From NCBI GenBank assembly GCA_030220185.1, contig JASPKZ010007287.1, forward strand, positions 628,501 through 692,500: a stretch of DNA of 64,000 nt, read 5' to 3'. The stretch comes from Diploptera punctata. Taxonomy: Eukaryota; Arthropoda; Insecta; Blattodea; Blaberidae. The position numbers and the translations under genes were made by a program. The notes under the pieces are model-generated. The model was not told the DNA's origin. It made no database searches and was given only the letters and a program-made list of their open reading frames with translations. This document shows positions 29,128-42,790 of this stretch, piece by piece (the first letter of the stretch is position 1; the number at the start of each line of letters is the position of its first letter).

Positions 29128-29265
29128 GTTGCCAATTCAGTTCACCTCAATGAAACATTTCAGAACTTAAAATTACCTCTAGAAAAGGTCAAATATGAAG
29201 AGTATAAGTGCCAGGTGTGTGGAAATCTAAGAATTATCAGCATATCAACATGCCATGTTTCATAT
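29128..29265 (+). pseudogene. Fragment of the same gene family as 50045-51455
   Basis: The translation ANSVHLNETFQNLKLPL followed by EKVKYEEYKCQVCGNLRIIS aligns with AHSVQMKERFENMKLLLI and RIQYEKYRWLICGDFSVIG of the longer relic. No flanking parts of the protein were recognised. The open frame 29215-29463 continues past the homologous part without clear similarity. Confidence 0.55.
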
Positions 29266-29752
29266 GTGGATGGGTCAGTAGAGCTTGATCTGAACACTGG
29301 ACAGGAAAACATTGGAAGCAGAGAAACAACTAATGCCAGGAACAAAAAATGTAATTCACGAGAGTCTTGTGAATTGTGGAGAAAATTGAATTGCTTCCTG
29401 TTTCTTAAAAGTTTGAAATCTGGATTCACACAGCAAAAAGAAAAAGCTGTAAGTCTGGTATGATAACTATTTAGGTCAAAATAAAAATAGAATGGTACTG
29501 ATGGCTACTATCTATCTCATCGCTGAAGGATATTTTGATACCATAGATATTAAAAATAAATAAATAAATTTCTCATTACAGGCAGGGATTTCAGCATAAT
29601 TGAAAAAAAAAATTATAGTGTGGCTGTGTCGTGGACACAGCTGTATGTTTTGCGTGAATATGTATCCTCAATGTCAGTGTTAGTCATAATAATGTAAGGG
29701 TAACCCACTGAAAGCGGGATCTTATATAGCAGTCCACCCAACTCGACGACAC

Positions 29753-29887
29753 TCATTTTGTGAAGCTTTTGCCGGGTTGTAGCAGCTTTGTTGTGATAGA
29801 AGCGATTATACCATCCACTTGCATAGGCTCGGCCACCCCAGCTGCAGATATACTAGTGCCATCATTGATCTGCTCAGACATCTTCAT
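29753..29887 (-). CDS. Small hypothetical ORF (44 codons)
   Basis: MKMSEQINDGTSISAAGVAE then PMQVDGIIASITTKLLQPGK to a TGA at 29753. The composition is protein-like and could be a first coding exon or a processed fragment, but no splice donor is evident before the stop and no family is recognised. Confidence 0.2.
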   Translation of the reverse strand: MKMSEQINDGTSISAAGVAEPMQVDGIIASITTKLLQPGKSFTK

Positions 29888-29889
29888 TC

Positions 29890-32540
29890 TTTTACGTTCT
29901 CAGCACTTTCACTCTGTCTTATCATGTTTTATGTGTACCACTGGATTTCTCTTGAGAAGCCTTTCCAACTGTATACAATCTCTATATTTTGATTTGGCTT
30001 TTTGACAAGTATAGACCGACATTGCATTATTTATTTTAATTTTTTTACTTTAACACCATATATATATTCACAATAACTATTTCACACTAATGTTTTATAT
30101 ACGCCATCAATAGATCTTGATGAGAGCTGATGACTGAAACTCAAATGAACATCGTAATTTTTCCGAGTCAAAATTTATATTAAACGAAAATTATGAGTCA
30201 CAGCAAAATGACCTCAAAATGGCACGCTTCCCCCTCTACTGCACGCGATACGACACAGTCCACTCAATGTAACAAATTCTTTGATCCTTTATCTATCAAG
30301 TGGTGTAATTAAGTTTTGGATGTAGATGATAGATATGTAGCCTGCAACACCAAACTGTATCTCGCAATTTTGTTATCATCAATTTCCTGAATTGCCTCCC
30401 ACTATGGATTCAAATTTAAAGACATTCTGGTCAAAAAGGAAAAGAAAGTGGAAACCTATGGTTCCTGAAGAAGTTCATGAAATGATAAGATCACCAAGAA
30501 TGAAAACTCTCTTCACAGTCCTTAACATGCAATAAAAGGTCTTTTTTGATATGGGTGCAATAGCTGGTGTGTATATCAATAGATCTAACAGTTCTAGCTG
30601 GCTAAAATCTCTTCAGTAAGAGTGAGAAATACCAACACTATTCTGACCAAAAAACCTTAGGTGAATTTAAAGAATGGAATAATATATTCAATCTTCAAAG
30701 AAGGTTATATAATCCAGAATGTGCAACATCTGGAAAATCTTAATTAATTCCATTGCATATATTAAGTTGTGAAAAAAGATAAAGATCTTATGTCAATGCT
30801 TGATTTCATGGACAAAAAAAATCACAGATTTTACAAAAACATTTAAAACAAATAATTAGTTATTTATGTATGTATGATACATGAAAACAAATATTTAATA
30901 GCAGTTAGAAATTACATAACATTTGAGACTTTTTTTATTTCCTTAAAAATTAATCATATTGCACTTGTACTGTTTCCCACAATGACTCCTAAATTTATTA
31001 TGTGTATTGTGAATAATATTAACTTACAATTTAATAATAACAAAAATTTGATAGGGCCAAGAGTAAGGAAGTGTATTTTATCATTTCTCATATTGTGAAA
31101 AACTGGTAGGTGATAGAAGAAAACTGAGTTCATTTTTAAATTCAGCTTGGTTGAATTAGGCCTCTTCACATATTAAAATAGATACCCCAAGGGAAAATTT
31201 AAAATTTGCTTACCAGAGTAATTTGTAATTTATCAAATAACTTATGTTATTACAAAAAAAGTGACACTGCTGTAAAAATTTCAGTAGTGTAAATTCTTGC
31301 TTCAAAGGAATATTGTCTAACAGCTCCTAATTTCAACTGGTATTGAATTTCAGTAACAGGAAACTGTATGTTTGATATGTTACATTTGATATGAAACAAA
31401 ATAAAATCTGTGGCATGGCAAGAGGGAATTATAGGTTAGCATGATATAATCTCTCAGTCTTAGTTTCAGTTTTCTTAACCATATTTCTTAACTTTTCAGT
31501 CCAGTGCTATTCAGTTATCCTCATAAGACTAAGTGGATCTGTTCTTTAACATATATCCAATTAAAAATGTCTACAATATAGTCAAGAATCAAACTCAGTA
31601 GGCTCCTCCTGGGATGCTAGCCTATCTTTAACCTAATGTAGAATGTAATATAATATTATTTTTCTCCAAATGTTGCCCTATTAGATTCAGGACTATTCCA
31701 GAATTTTTGTCATCCCATACAGTACATTTCTTGTCACCCCAGCACCTAATGCAAATTAATTTAATTTGGAATTTTAAAAACCATTATATTCAACATTAGT
31801 TTCATGACCATTAATTTTAAATACAGTAAAATTAATAATAATGCACCCATAAAGAGATAAATATACCGTATATTCATAAAATAAACCATGACCATTATCA
31901 ATAGCTGACAATATTAAATGGAATGTAGTTATATGTTACAACATATATGTAATTTTTTCACTTGTCAACTTGTTATAAAATATTATTTTTATTATTATTT
32001 ATTATAACTATTATTTTTTTACATCTTCATTTTTTTTATTTTAATTTCGTCTTCCAAAAAAATTATCATCCTTTGCAACTGCACACATCATCAGTAGAGC
32101 TGGTTCTGATTTGAATGGTCCCTTATTGTACTGAGCTCCTCAGTTTACAATGGCCTAGATGGTTGTGTAAGTTAAATTATAAGTAATGTTAATGTTAATT
32201 GTGCAGTCATATCACTTGATGTTTTATTGGACTATCTGGAGTTTAGTGTATACATATCATAATGACAAGTTTATATGACTGTAAATGAAATTCTAGTCAG
32301 TGGTTAACACAGGTTTTTATTTATAAACAGCTACCTTTATAATTGGTTTGTCTAACATGAAGTGCCAAATTTTGTTACAAATGAACCACATGCTTCAATA
32401 TCTGTCTGTGATATAAAGCTTTCAGCATAAAATTAAATTAGCCAGTAATATAGTAATATAAGCTACCCCATATCATAAAACTTATTATGGAAAATAACAT
32501 TATGAAGCTTTCAAGTTAATAAATAAAATGAGTCTTAATC
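29890..32540. other. No gene recognised
   Basis: A stretch at 30410-30535 (DSNLKTFWSKRKRKWKPMVP in plus frame) has coding-like composition and may be a transposase relic, with stops soon after. Minus and plus frames at 30874-31169 are AT-biased. Beyond 31300 the sequence is AT-rich and featureless. Confidence 0.35.
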
Positions 32541-33482
32541 ATCTCATCGCATACACTCCATGTTCTTTAAAGAACAGGACCACAGTTCCAGGAACAGTTC
32601 TTCCTATCTTCGGCCATCTTTACAACTTGAATTTTCGTTTTCACTTTCATCTTCTAAACTGCCATCTAGTGTTGATTTGATAAACTTCAAGATCAAATCT
32701 TGCTCGCCAGGAATTTCAGAATTCATGGATTTAAATTTGTTCTTCTGAATGTATATCTTTTCCCAAATTGTCAATTACAAGTATTTTGTCAAATGTTTCA
32801 AAAGTTTAGCTTCTTTTTCAATTTTATGATTCTCTAGCAAATTATGAGCTGCAATTGCTGATTTATCAATGTCACCATTTTTAATATTTCTAAAGTGTTA
32901 TTTCATGTGAGTGTTCAAATTTTTTTTTTTTCTTCATTGCAGTCTTTACAATTAATTTGATAAATTCCAGATTTTTTACCATCTGTGGTATTAACTTTCT
33001 TGTTAATTATTATTGGATTATCCAGGCCTAAATTTATTTATTGATACTGTTGTGATATTAAATTTAAAAAAAATTATGTGTTTCAGGATGTAAGTAATTT
33101 TCTTGTATTGATTTTCTTTCTTGGAATCAGATTGTAGGGTGGAGCATTCATTTAATATTTTATTGTTGTTTGAATTTCTGTAGTTTATTTATTATCTCTT
33201 TTCCAAAGCCATTTAAACCAGCTATGTTTAAAATGTGATTGTATTCTTTTTTAAAATTCTCTTTATTTAGTGAAATGTTTATTAATCTGTATATTAAACT
33301 GTTGAAAATTGCATGTTTTATGTGAACATTATTAAAACCTGAAAATTTTATGTAATTATCTGTATGAGTATCTTTCCTGTAAATATAGAATTCAATTCTT
33401 TATTGCTGTTTATTCCTGATTATGTACAGGTCCAAAAACGGGATTTGTTTATTCTTTTCTAATTCAGTAATAAATTTCACAG
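32541..33482 (-). pseudogene. Decayed PLE-5: RT C-terminus, GIY-YIG domain, terminus
   Basis: On the minus strand the order is RT tail (33482-33150, parallel to 4790-4490 of PLE-1), linker, GIY-YIG domain (about 33010-32750, with GGAATTTATCAAATTAATTG then TAAAGACTGCAATG) and the terminus CCATGTTCTTTAAAGAACAG. Frameshifts, a poly-T/poly-A expansion at about 32925 and stops abound. The 32541-32600 end matches 3530-3590. It appears older than PLE-1. Confidence 0.7.
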
Positions 33483-33754
33483 GTAAGATTTGTCTTGAAA
33501 ATAACTACTTTTTTTTTTATGCTGTATTTATTGTCATTTCTCTGCTCAAATTTTAAACATCATCATAATTTTACTTGATTAAATAATTCTGATACACATT
33601 TTGAAATTAAAAATAAAAATGTTATTATATAATAATCATTCACAAATCTATATTAAATTATGAAATGCTAGGGATTGTTTAACCACCAATAATCTGATAT
33701 GGTTACAAGATTAGGTTAATAGCACTAAAAACTATAAATATCATTTATTAAATA

Positions 33755-33927
33755 AAACTATCAAAATTTTATTGATTTCTATAAATATTTATTTTAATCA
33801 ATATTCATGGCAGCTGTTTCGATACACTGTATCTTTTTCAGATGTAAATACAGTGTATCAAAACAGCTGTCATGAATACTGATTAAAATTAATATTTATG
33901 AAAATCAATAAAACTTTGATAGTTTTT
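33755..33927. repeat. Fold-back element
   Basis: Arms of about 75 bp: CTATCAAAATTTTATTGATT through ATACACTGTAT on the left, and the complement ATACAGTGTAT through AATCAATAAAACTTTGATAG on the right, around a 15-base centre TTTTTCAGATGTAA. A few mismatches. Hairpin-type MITE or inverted pair. Confidence 0.75.
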
Positions 33928-34247
33928 TTTTATATTTAAAGAATATGGATTTTCATCAAGTAAACACCAGATCAATTGATTATAAATATTACACCGTTCT
34001 GCATTTTAAAACTTATTTTTTGTTTTTTAAAATCTGATAGGTGATTCTAAATGGAGTTTTTGTGCTGAATTTCAAAATTATCTCCATTTTCTCCCAACAC
34101 GTCAGGTTTTGCAAATATTCATGAATAACTAGAAATGAAATTATAGCTCTGTAAAAGTAATAAAAATTATTTTCGACAAGAATTTTGTGTGAAAAACTAG
34201 GAAAGAATTTTTTATTTGTCACTAATTAATCATTACTTAATAATAAA
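33928..34247. other. No gene seen
   Basis: AT-rich. The minus frame 34013-34222 is Lys/Phe/Ile-rich and unconvincing. Confidence 0.4.
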
Positions 34248-35311
34248 TGTTGCGACTACGACAGGGCATAATCGCAAGGATAACAAAATATGATAAAAAC
34301 TATAAATCATATACGATATATACTTGTTTATTATACCAAAAGATAGGAAATAAATAATCACCTTTAAATACAAATTAACCATGCTCAAAGTTCATACAAG
34401 GGCTTTTTAAGAAATAAAAAATGAGTAAAGATTTATAATAAAATAGAATATCCTGGACGAAAAGTGATTTTATATCAACATGTTTTTCAAACTATGGGGA
34501 CACACGAAAGCATATATAACCAAGTAAACAATTATGCCAGTAAGCTTCAAACTATGGGGACACACTTACGAAAGCTTATATAACCCATTAAACAATTATA
34601 ACTTTTGACTAACACATTATATAAGTGAACAAACATCTTATAAAATTTGGCCCTGACAGAACCAGAATTATTGCTAAAGGTTAAGTAATAAAAATAGGGT
34701 TTCCACCGATTTTGAGAGGAGAGAAATGAAAAAAAACTATCGTATATAAACTAGCAAGTTTTTGGGGAAAAAATCAGACTTGAGTCGGGGACCGAAGGGA
34801 TCGCTTCGGTCCCCATGGGACGAGTGGAGATGCTTCATGGGTAAGATTGCAACTTCCTAATATTTTCATCCTAAAAAGGATCATGTTTTTTTTTAATGGT
34901 CAATTCTTGAATTTAGAAACTTAGAATAAATTGTCTGATTATTAGAAATATGCTTTATCAAATGAGAAGAACAAAAGGTCGAACAAACTTAATAATTAAA
35001 GATTAATAATCTACAATTGATTTAGTGGAACTCTCTCTGAGTAATATCAAAATTGCAATCAATTCGGCGCGATTCAACATGGCGACTTTTAGCTTCCTTT
35101 ATTAAAATGTTTTATCTGATTGTATTTTAATATATGTTTATGTCTTGTTTAAGTTAAAATAAATATGTTTGTTTTATGGTTTAATATGTTTCTGTGTACA
35201 AATGTGATGTTTTCCCGTCAAAACTAAGGCCAACCGCTCGGACCAAAGGTCACTCAATATATATACCTTTTTTTACGCTACGTTATGGCTGGATTAATCT
35301 CGGTCGTAACA
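34248..35311 (-). repeat. Type-B terminal repeat (3' LTR of the outer element)
   Basis: 1064 bases. On the minus strand it starts TGTTACGACCGAG and ends GTAGTCGCAACA. It is collinear with 54844-55906 (1063 bases). TGTT...AACA inverted ends fit an LTR. The bases outside (AATAA and GTCTG) do not match, as expected if the right side is internal sequence. Confidence 0.8.
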
Positions 35312-35348
35312 GTCTGGCTGGCAGACGGCTGGTATTCGTGAATATAAT

Positions 35349-36315
35349 TATTACGCGCGGCGTCTGTTAAGCCCCAGCGTATTGATAGCGTTAAGTTCAC
35401 TATTGCTTAAGTGGTCTTTGGCCCGAGCGGTTGGCCTTGGTTTTGGAGGAAGAGTTCTACAAATAAACATGTTAAAACACAGTAAACGAAAAATTAACAT
35501 AATTTATTAAAATAAAGTCAAACATAAAGAGATATTAGATTAATAACATATAAAACAAGTTATTTAAAAACAGCTGAAATCGCCACATTGTCAAACGTAA
35601 ACAATATTCAAATTATTAAAGTGCTAAAATTCAGAGAGAGAGAAAACAATCATGTTAAAATATTCAACTTTGTTAGCTATTCTAAGTTACTAGGACCATT
35701 TGGTCCCATATTTGATTCTAAGTCTTAAAATGACCAAAGAATGATAAAAAATGGAGTCATATTACCAATGTAGACGCCACCGTCCCGCTGGACCCCGCTA
35801 GGGGACCGCAATCGGTCCCGCTGCCGTTCTGCCTTTTCCACTCAAAAATCCCGGCTTTTATATGATTATCTTCACCTTTCACCATCCCCTAAAGCTAATG
35901 GAAGCCCTATTTCCTTGCCCCACCTGTAGTAATATTCCTAGTATGTTCATGGCCAAGTTATATAAGGTGTTTTTAACTTCTTCCCTAATGTGTTTGGGTT
36001 ACATAAGGTTTCGTAAGAATTTCCTATTTGGTTGAAACTAATAAGTTGTTTTTGATATTATATAAGATTTCGTAAGTGTGACTTCATTGTTTGACAAATA
36101 TATTGATGTGAAAAGTTATTTTATATTAATTTTTTCCTTAGTTTTTTATCTATAAAACACTTATGTATATTTGGTTTGAGATTTCAATCCGCATTTAAAG
36201 GGTGAATATTTATGCCCTATTTTTTGGTATAATACACATGTATATGTATCTATCCTTTATCGGCTTTTTATAGTATTTTATTATTATTGCAGTTAGGCCC
36301 TAGTGTTTTATAATA
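35349..36315 (+). repeat. Type-A terminal repeat, 5' copy
   Basis: 967 bases, collinear with the solo repeat 52694-53646 and with 43998-44742. Landmarks: TGGTCTTTGGCCCGAGCGGT near the start, GGGGACCGCAATCGGTCCCG in the middle, TGCAGTTAGGCCCTAGTGTT at the end. Type B shares the start (TGGCCCGAGCGGTTGGCC) and the end (GGTTAGGCCCT), so the two types are related. Confidence 0.85.
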
Positions 36316-38499
36316 ATTCCCCCCCCTAAATAAGACTATAGGGTTGAAAAACCGAAAGTCTTTTTTTCCTTACAGGATATCTCTCACCTCTCGGGGGTTG
36401 GTCCTGACATTTATCTCATTAACTTAGCTTTAAGTGGGAGTGGAACTAACGTCGTCAATTGGCGATTCCATCTGTCCTGGAAGTATTTTGTTCTCATCCT
36501 ATGAGGTTAGATCGTCTTTTACTTGTAAATTACCCCGGATACCTTTAATTTCGTCGAAATATCAGTACGATCTGTTTACTTAGTGAGAACACTATACTTA
36601 AAAAAAAACAAAAATCACAATAATGTTTATTGCTGAAACACAAAAAAAAAATAATATCGACTATACAAAATTCTTCTTGTCTTCGTTCTTCTTCCTTATT
36701 TAAACCTTCTGTGGTTTCTTTTGAAACGACGCACTTTCACTGTTATTCATTTCCGACCCACTTAACCACATTTCGTTTCTTTTTGTTATGCACTTCGACG
36801 GTTTCTTTTTTGTTATTCACTTCGACGGTTTCTTTTTTGTTATTCACTTTGACGGTTCTATTCCGTGAACCGGATCACTGTAAAAAAGAAATATCCGAAC
36901 GGTGTGTCTGCTGTGGCTAGCTTGGAGGTCAGGGTTCGTGTCTGCTTGCCTCGATGGAGGATGCGATGTTCTAATACTCGAGATCGTTGTTCCTTTTCAG
37001 CTGCCGTTGGTCCAGGTAGGCCTTTGATTTAGTCATGCCTAGTTTTTTTAAACAAAACCCAGTTAGGTCCAAGGAGTACTTGTGAAAGGTTTGATAGGAA
37101 ATAATCTTGATGTAGAGTTTGTTTTCTTGACTCTTCTATAGGAAAAATTTGGAATGTAGGATGTTAGGCCAAAGTTGGCGTTGGGGAAAGTTATTATTAT
37201 CTTTTATAATGCCTGGGTTTGTTCTTTACTGCTAGTGAGGTGGTTGTCTTAGCTGGTTGCGAGTCTGGACATTCATCCATCTTATGCTCCGTCACGAGAT
37301 GTGTGTTGATCCTGGCAGCTGCCCTGCGTCCTTGGAGGTACAGGGTGTGGTTGGTCCTTACAGCGTTATGCTGCCCTCGCCCTCAGATGTATAGAATGCG
37401 CCGTGAGTCTGGCCCTCCTAATCTGCCTCCCATCATGTGGTGTCGTGGTGGTGGCCGCAGGTCCAGGCGTGAAGCTGCAATCTTATGGCATTTGTTATAA
37501 CTTGGGAGGATAACTACAACATCGATTATGGGTTTGGTGCTATCCCGTACTACATGGGTCCGCATCCTCTCTATCACTCCTGGTCATTTTAATTTAACTT
37601 CATTGCTTAGAGGCTTCATTTTCAGCCATCATATCTCCGATACTATATTGTATATTAGACGTCCTGGCTTTAGATTGCATCGTTTAGGTTTGTGCACCCA
37701 CTTTCCTATTTGTCCCTTATAGCTAGCCTCAAGTTGCAAAAAGAAATGCTCTTATGTTTCTGGTCTTATGATTTCTCACGAATCATTTACGCCCTTATTG
37801 CAATTCAGGTATTACTGGGTTCAAAAATTGTCAGTATCTCATCGTATTTTACCGCTAGTTTTCAAACTTTCCATTGTTTGGATAAACTTTCAAATTTTGC
37901 TTTTCCCTCTCTAGAGTCCTGAGTTCGATCGAGTGTGCTCGCCTACACATAAATCGCTAGGGCTTTAAGATGTAACTACTACTTTGTACGATTATGTAAC
38001 CTGAATTCCGTATCATCATTCCCTCGTGAGGTCCTGATTGTGAGAGCATTTCCTTTCTTTAATCCGGGATGCGTCTTGCATCTTAACTTCTCGCTTCTAA
38101 TACATCTGTCGATATCCCGTGTTACAGCCCACAGAGTTAACTTAATAAAAAATGCGTCTTTGCGTCTTAACTTCTCTCGTTTCTAATACATCTGTCGGTA
38201 TCCCGTGTTACAGCCCACAGAGTTAACTTAAAAAAAATCTAAATGTGTTGTTTCCTTAAATCCTTCCTAATTCTTTCGGCAATAATTCCTTAAGCCCTCC
38301 CTAGTTTGTTCGGCAATATCTCATCTGTTCTCTTGAATTTCTTTAGTTACCGTTTACATTACTCCAGATTATGCGTGGACTTTATTCCGTGTCTTGGGTC
38401 CCCATCTTACCTATGGGTTTAACCTCTCCCTTTGTCATTTCTTCTTAATTTTCATTTACGTTTTTGAGTTAGTTTTTGGTCTCATACGTGCAGACTTAT

Positions 38500-38935
38500 T
38501 CCCTATCTTACCTATGGGTGTATCCTCTAAGTTCATGTACAACCCTATGTGTTTAACCTCTAATATCGTGTACAACCCTATGTGTTTAACCTCTAATTTC
38601 GTGTACAACCCTATGTGTTTAACCCCTAATTTCCTGTAGTACCTTATGAGTTTAACCTCTAATTTCGTGTGTTCCTTATGAGCTTCCTCTAATTTTATGT
38701 AGTACCTTAAGTATTTAACCTCTAACTCCCTCTATTCCTTATGTGTTTAACCTCTAATTACATGCACTTCCCTAAGTGTTTAACCTCTAGTTTCATGCAC
38801 TTCCCTAAGTGTTTAACCTCTAATCTCTGTGATCTCCTTTTATGTACTACCTTATGTGTTTAACCTCTAATTTTCCGAGATCTCCTTTTATGTATTACCT
38901 TATGTGTTTAACTTCTAATTTTATGTACTACCTCC
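38500..38935 (+). repeat. Irregular minisatellite inside element A
   Basis: TATGTGTTTAACCTCTAAT and close variants recur about ten times at 35-65-base spacing. The third element has the phrase once (58262-58284) and the reverse copy once (49198-49222), so it expanded in element A. Confidence 0.75.
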
Positions 38936-39235
38936 CTACTTAGGTAAATCTGTCTCTCTTGGCTCTACTCGTCGATCGCACAATCGTAATATATATGTGT
39001 TTCCCTTAGTATTTTCATCTAGTGTCTCAACTTTTCTGACGTCTCTGACTACTATTCGTTGTTCCTTCGTTATGACCATATCCTATGTGTGCGTACGTCT
39101 TTCTCATCGCGGTTTCCTTTTTTGCTGTGCTATAACCACCGGTGGCCTCTTTTTGGTTTTCCCTGGCATCATTATTGACTCTGGATAGTCCCTGACCATC
39201 GATCCTTGTATTTCTGACTTTTTAGACCGGCGTTC

Positions 39236-39545
39236 GGGCAGTCGCCAAAATTGATAGCGTTCGGTCCCATCCTCGTCTTCGGGTCCCGACTTTCGAGGGG
39301 CATCTGCCTTAAGACGAAGGTAGGAGAAATCCAAACCCCATCAACAGGGTCCCTAGTTCCGTCTACCTCAGACTTCGTTAATCCTCGGTGGCAAGCGGGA
39401 GGGGCAGGCATCTGCCAAAATTGACAGAGATTGGGTTCCTAATCTCATCCTCGGGTCCCGTCTTTCGACGAGCATCTGCCCCAAGATGAGAGCAGGAGAA
39501 GGAGAAATCCCAATCTTATCAACAGGGTCCTTATTCCCCTGTACC
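39236..39545 (+). repeat. Two diverged tandem units of about 170 bp
   Basis: GCCAAAATTGATAGCG at 39242 and GCCAAAATTGACAGAG at 39414 each begin a unit running through TCGGGTCCCG, GCATCTGCC and CAACAGGGTCC. Resembles the GCGGATCGCCTCAA repeats at 58560-58850 in position. Confidence 0.6.
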
Positions 39546-39800
39546 GCTTCCATCCTGATCCTCTAATTCTGCTGTCTCAGAATTTTCCAATCTCTCTGTT
39601 AACCTTAGGGAGAGCCTTCTTGAACTCATGGACGCCGCCTCATCGGAAAAGTGGATTTTATCCTAATCTTTTTGATGGGGTTCCTCTATTGCCCTCATCA
39701 CTCCCTAAACCCGGGTATCACTACAGTTTCTCGTGGGTCTCTTTGCCCGTAATTGTATTATACTTTCGTTTTGTCTCTAGTTTCTCGGATTCCTATCTCT

Positions 39801-40045
39801 CTAGCACGTTGGCGAAGTGTTCAGGCAACTCGCCAAATTGTCGAGGGCAGAAACCTCTCCAAAAGGGTCCTTAGTCCTTCCCAACTTGTATCTCTTTAAC
39901 GATGTTTGTTCCGCATGGTCCCTAACGTCCCTTAGCTTTCTTCCTAGCACGTTGGTGAAGTGTTCAGGCAACTCGGCAAATTTTCGAGGCCAAAAAACCT
40001 CTCCAAAAGGGTCCTTAGTCCTTCCCAACTTGTATCTCTGTGTGC
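39801..40045 (+). repeat. 143-bp tandem duplication
   Basis: CTAGCACGTTGGCGAAGTGT at 39801 recurs at 39944 with one change, and both units run through CCTCTCCAAAAGGGTCCTTA. The reverse copy has a single equivalent near 48180-48090. Confidence 0.7.
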
Positions 40046-40727
40046 GACTATGTAAAAGTTTCATCTCTGTTTGTGTATTTCTAACGTTACCTAGCCTAGA
40101 TTGACCTAAGATGCAGCCAAACCTCTTATTATCCCTCGTAGGCCTAAATATGAAGAGTCTTAAGCGATCTAGTTTTCATCTATTATCGTAATATGTCATA
40201 TCCCATATGTGTGTGTGTCTACTACTCGACTGGTCACTAGTCCCACTGATATGCTATCAAGGTATACAGAGGGAGAGATCCCGGCCGCAGATTCTTCCTC
40301 TGTTTCCTCCTGTAGGCACCTCAGTCAAGTGTCATGATCAGCCGAATATAATAATTGTTGTGTAATTTCCTTTAGAAATATTATTCAGTGTAGCCCTTGA
40401 AATTTCAATTTTATATGATAATACTTTTCACTAGATCGATTAAGACAACCAAACTATCGGTGCAGTATCCTAACCTCCATCTTCTAAATTGCTATGGGAA
40501 TAATTTAATTTGTTTTCGATCACTACGTGCCTCTATCTGGACTGCTTCCACGTTATCTTCTTGCGAACTAGCCTACTACTTATCCCGGAACCCATTCATA
40601 CTTAAATGAGTCCTAATTGCTGAAAATGAGATTGTGGTTTTCCGTTATCTTTCATTTTATTCATAAACATAAGTATTATTTCTGATAGTTCGCTCTTGTT
40701 TCATTATTATTATTAACATAGTTATTG

Positions 40728-40832
<105 letters not shown>

Positions 40833-42519
40833 ACTTTCCTGGTGGTTTATTATTCTTATAGTTTTTATTAAGTTTTAGAATCTTCATTAATATTAATAGT
40901 TTGATCTCCCTGGTTACATCCTATTAATCTCACGTGGATATCATAACTAGTCTCTAGCATCCTATCTTTACCCAGCTTGAGGGTTATTCGTCGATGTTTG
41001 TTTGTCAAGTATCCTAATTTTTCACCCCAAAAAAGAAATCATGATACAGCCGAAAGAAAATATTTCTGGGAATAAGTCTATCCTTCTTTTATCACTTCTG
41101 TAATCATCAGTCAACACTTCTGTAAGCATCAGTCTATCTTTCTTTTATCACTTCTGTAAGCATCTTGTTTCTACCTCCACTCCGTAATCCTCACTAGCGG
41201 AGCTCTATGATTATACCAAATCTCTATTCCCCTCTTCCATTCGAGCTCTCTCTTACTTATACCGAATTTCCATTCTATCTGTTTCCGAAACCTTAATCTG
41301 AATTACGAATCAAGCGAGTCCTCCCTTAATTGCGCTAGCCTCCTTGACTTTACTTTTGATTATTTGACTCATGATTTAGAAACGTCTCACATTGTAGTCG
41401 GAATTTTCACAGAATGCGCCCGCTGGCATTGTTGTAAATCTCTCAACACCACATGAGAGGTTAAAAAAATTATTTTAAGTTATTATTTAACCTGAAGTTC
41501 GGTCGTCTTCCCTTCCATCAGTCTAATGTTATTTTCCTTTGGGGAGGTGTATGGTCCCTGCTTGGCATTATATTGCGCTAAACCTCCATTCCCCGCTTTG
41601 TTCGATTTCTCTATAATTCCCCTAAGGTTCCCATGCCTCTTTTTTCATACTCTTGGTTTCGAAACTAGAATCTACATCCCTCATTAGGTGCGTTATCATT
41701 TTTGTGATTGCGTTAATTCTTCATTCCCCTCTATGCTCGAGTTCTCGTTTATTTCTCCTAAGTCTCCATGCCCTTTGTTCATTCTCACGGTTTTCAATTC
41801 TAGAATCCTCTGATTGCTATTATATGCCACTTTTATTTTCTGTTAGTGTCATGGGTCTTTACGTAGTTATTTATTTAAGGTACGCCTTCGGATGTTAAAG
41901 AAAAAATAATATTTATTTCCCTGTAAATGCAATTAGTATAAATTTTGTTCATATTCCTCAGGCAGTCGGTTGGAGTTCTTATCTATGTGGATAATCTACT
42001 TTCCCAAAATAAACACATTCCAGAGCCTTGCTGAAATTTTACAGCTATGTGACCTCCTAATAGACACTCAGTCCTCTGCATGTAAATGAAAGATGTGTTT
42101 CAATCTAATATATTTCTCAAGATGGCGGTTGTTCACTTTTCCACGCTGGTGAGTTCATATTTATTATTCAGAAACTCCTATATTCTTGACCGGTCCCTAA
42201 TATTATTATTATTATTATTATTTGTCATCCAATCTCGTGTGTTGATTATTATTTTATTGTGTGTTTTATTATTATTAATTTTAAACCACTCAGTTATTAG
42301 TTCTTTCTGTTTTATGTCTACTCTCGATTTTTAACTGAAAACGTTCCCAAATATAATACGGTGCTCGCCATTACCATAAAAATCCTAGAATCATTTCCAG
42401 TGACAAATCGGTATTATTTGCCTCATGCCCTGCCTTGTCAATGTCGCACGGCAGGCGGTTATAACTTTAATCGTGTTTAAAATTTCTTTGATATTTTTAG
42501 TATGAATATTTATTTCTAC

Positions 42520-42790
42520 TAGCATAGAGGTTAAAGCACTGCGCTACAAGCCGAAAAGTCGGGGGTTCAAGCCCCGGTGGGTTTTAGGATTTTTAACCTG
42601 ATCTAAACCTTCTGGCGGCACTATGGCCCTGGGGTCGATTCAGCCTCTAACTGAAATGAGTACCAGACTCTTGTTCTGGGGAAAGGGCGGCCGTCACGCA
42701 GTGCTGATAACCCGGCTGACATTATGTGCCGATTGTCTAGAAATATTGGGAGCCCTAACATTTCCGTTACCTCAAGATCTCCGGTAGGGG
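42520..42790 (+). repeat. SINE-E, tRNA-derived, within element A
   Basis: TAGCATAGAGGTTAAAGCAC (A-box region) and GGGGGTTCAAGCCCCGG (B box) head a body with GATTTTTAACCTGATC, CTGGGGTCGATTCAGCC and GATAACCCGGCTGAC. The homologous position in the reverse copy near 46100 lacks it, supporting a later insertion. Confidence 0.65.

Noticed and set aside
30120..30150. CTGATGA...GAAAC as a hammerhead core
   Set aside because: Only two bases separate the two motifs, so no helix II can form.
37219..37577. 93-codon plus and 64-codon minus frames in element A as gag-like proteins
   Set aside because: The homologous region 56900-57130 aligns as DNA but does not keep these frames open, and no zinc knuckle or capsid motif is visible.
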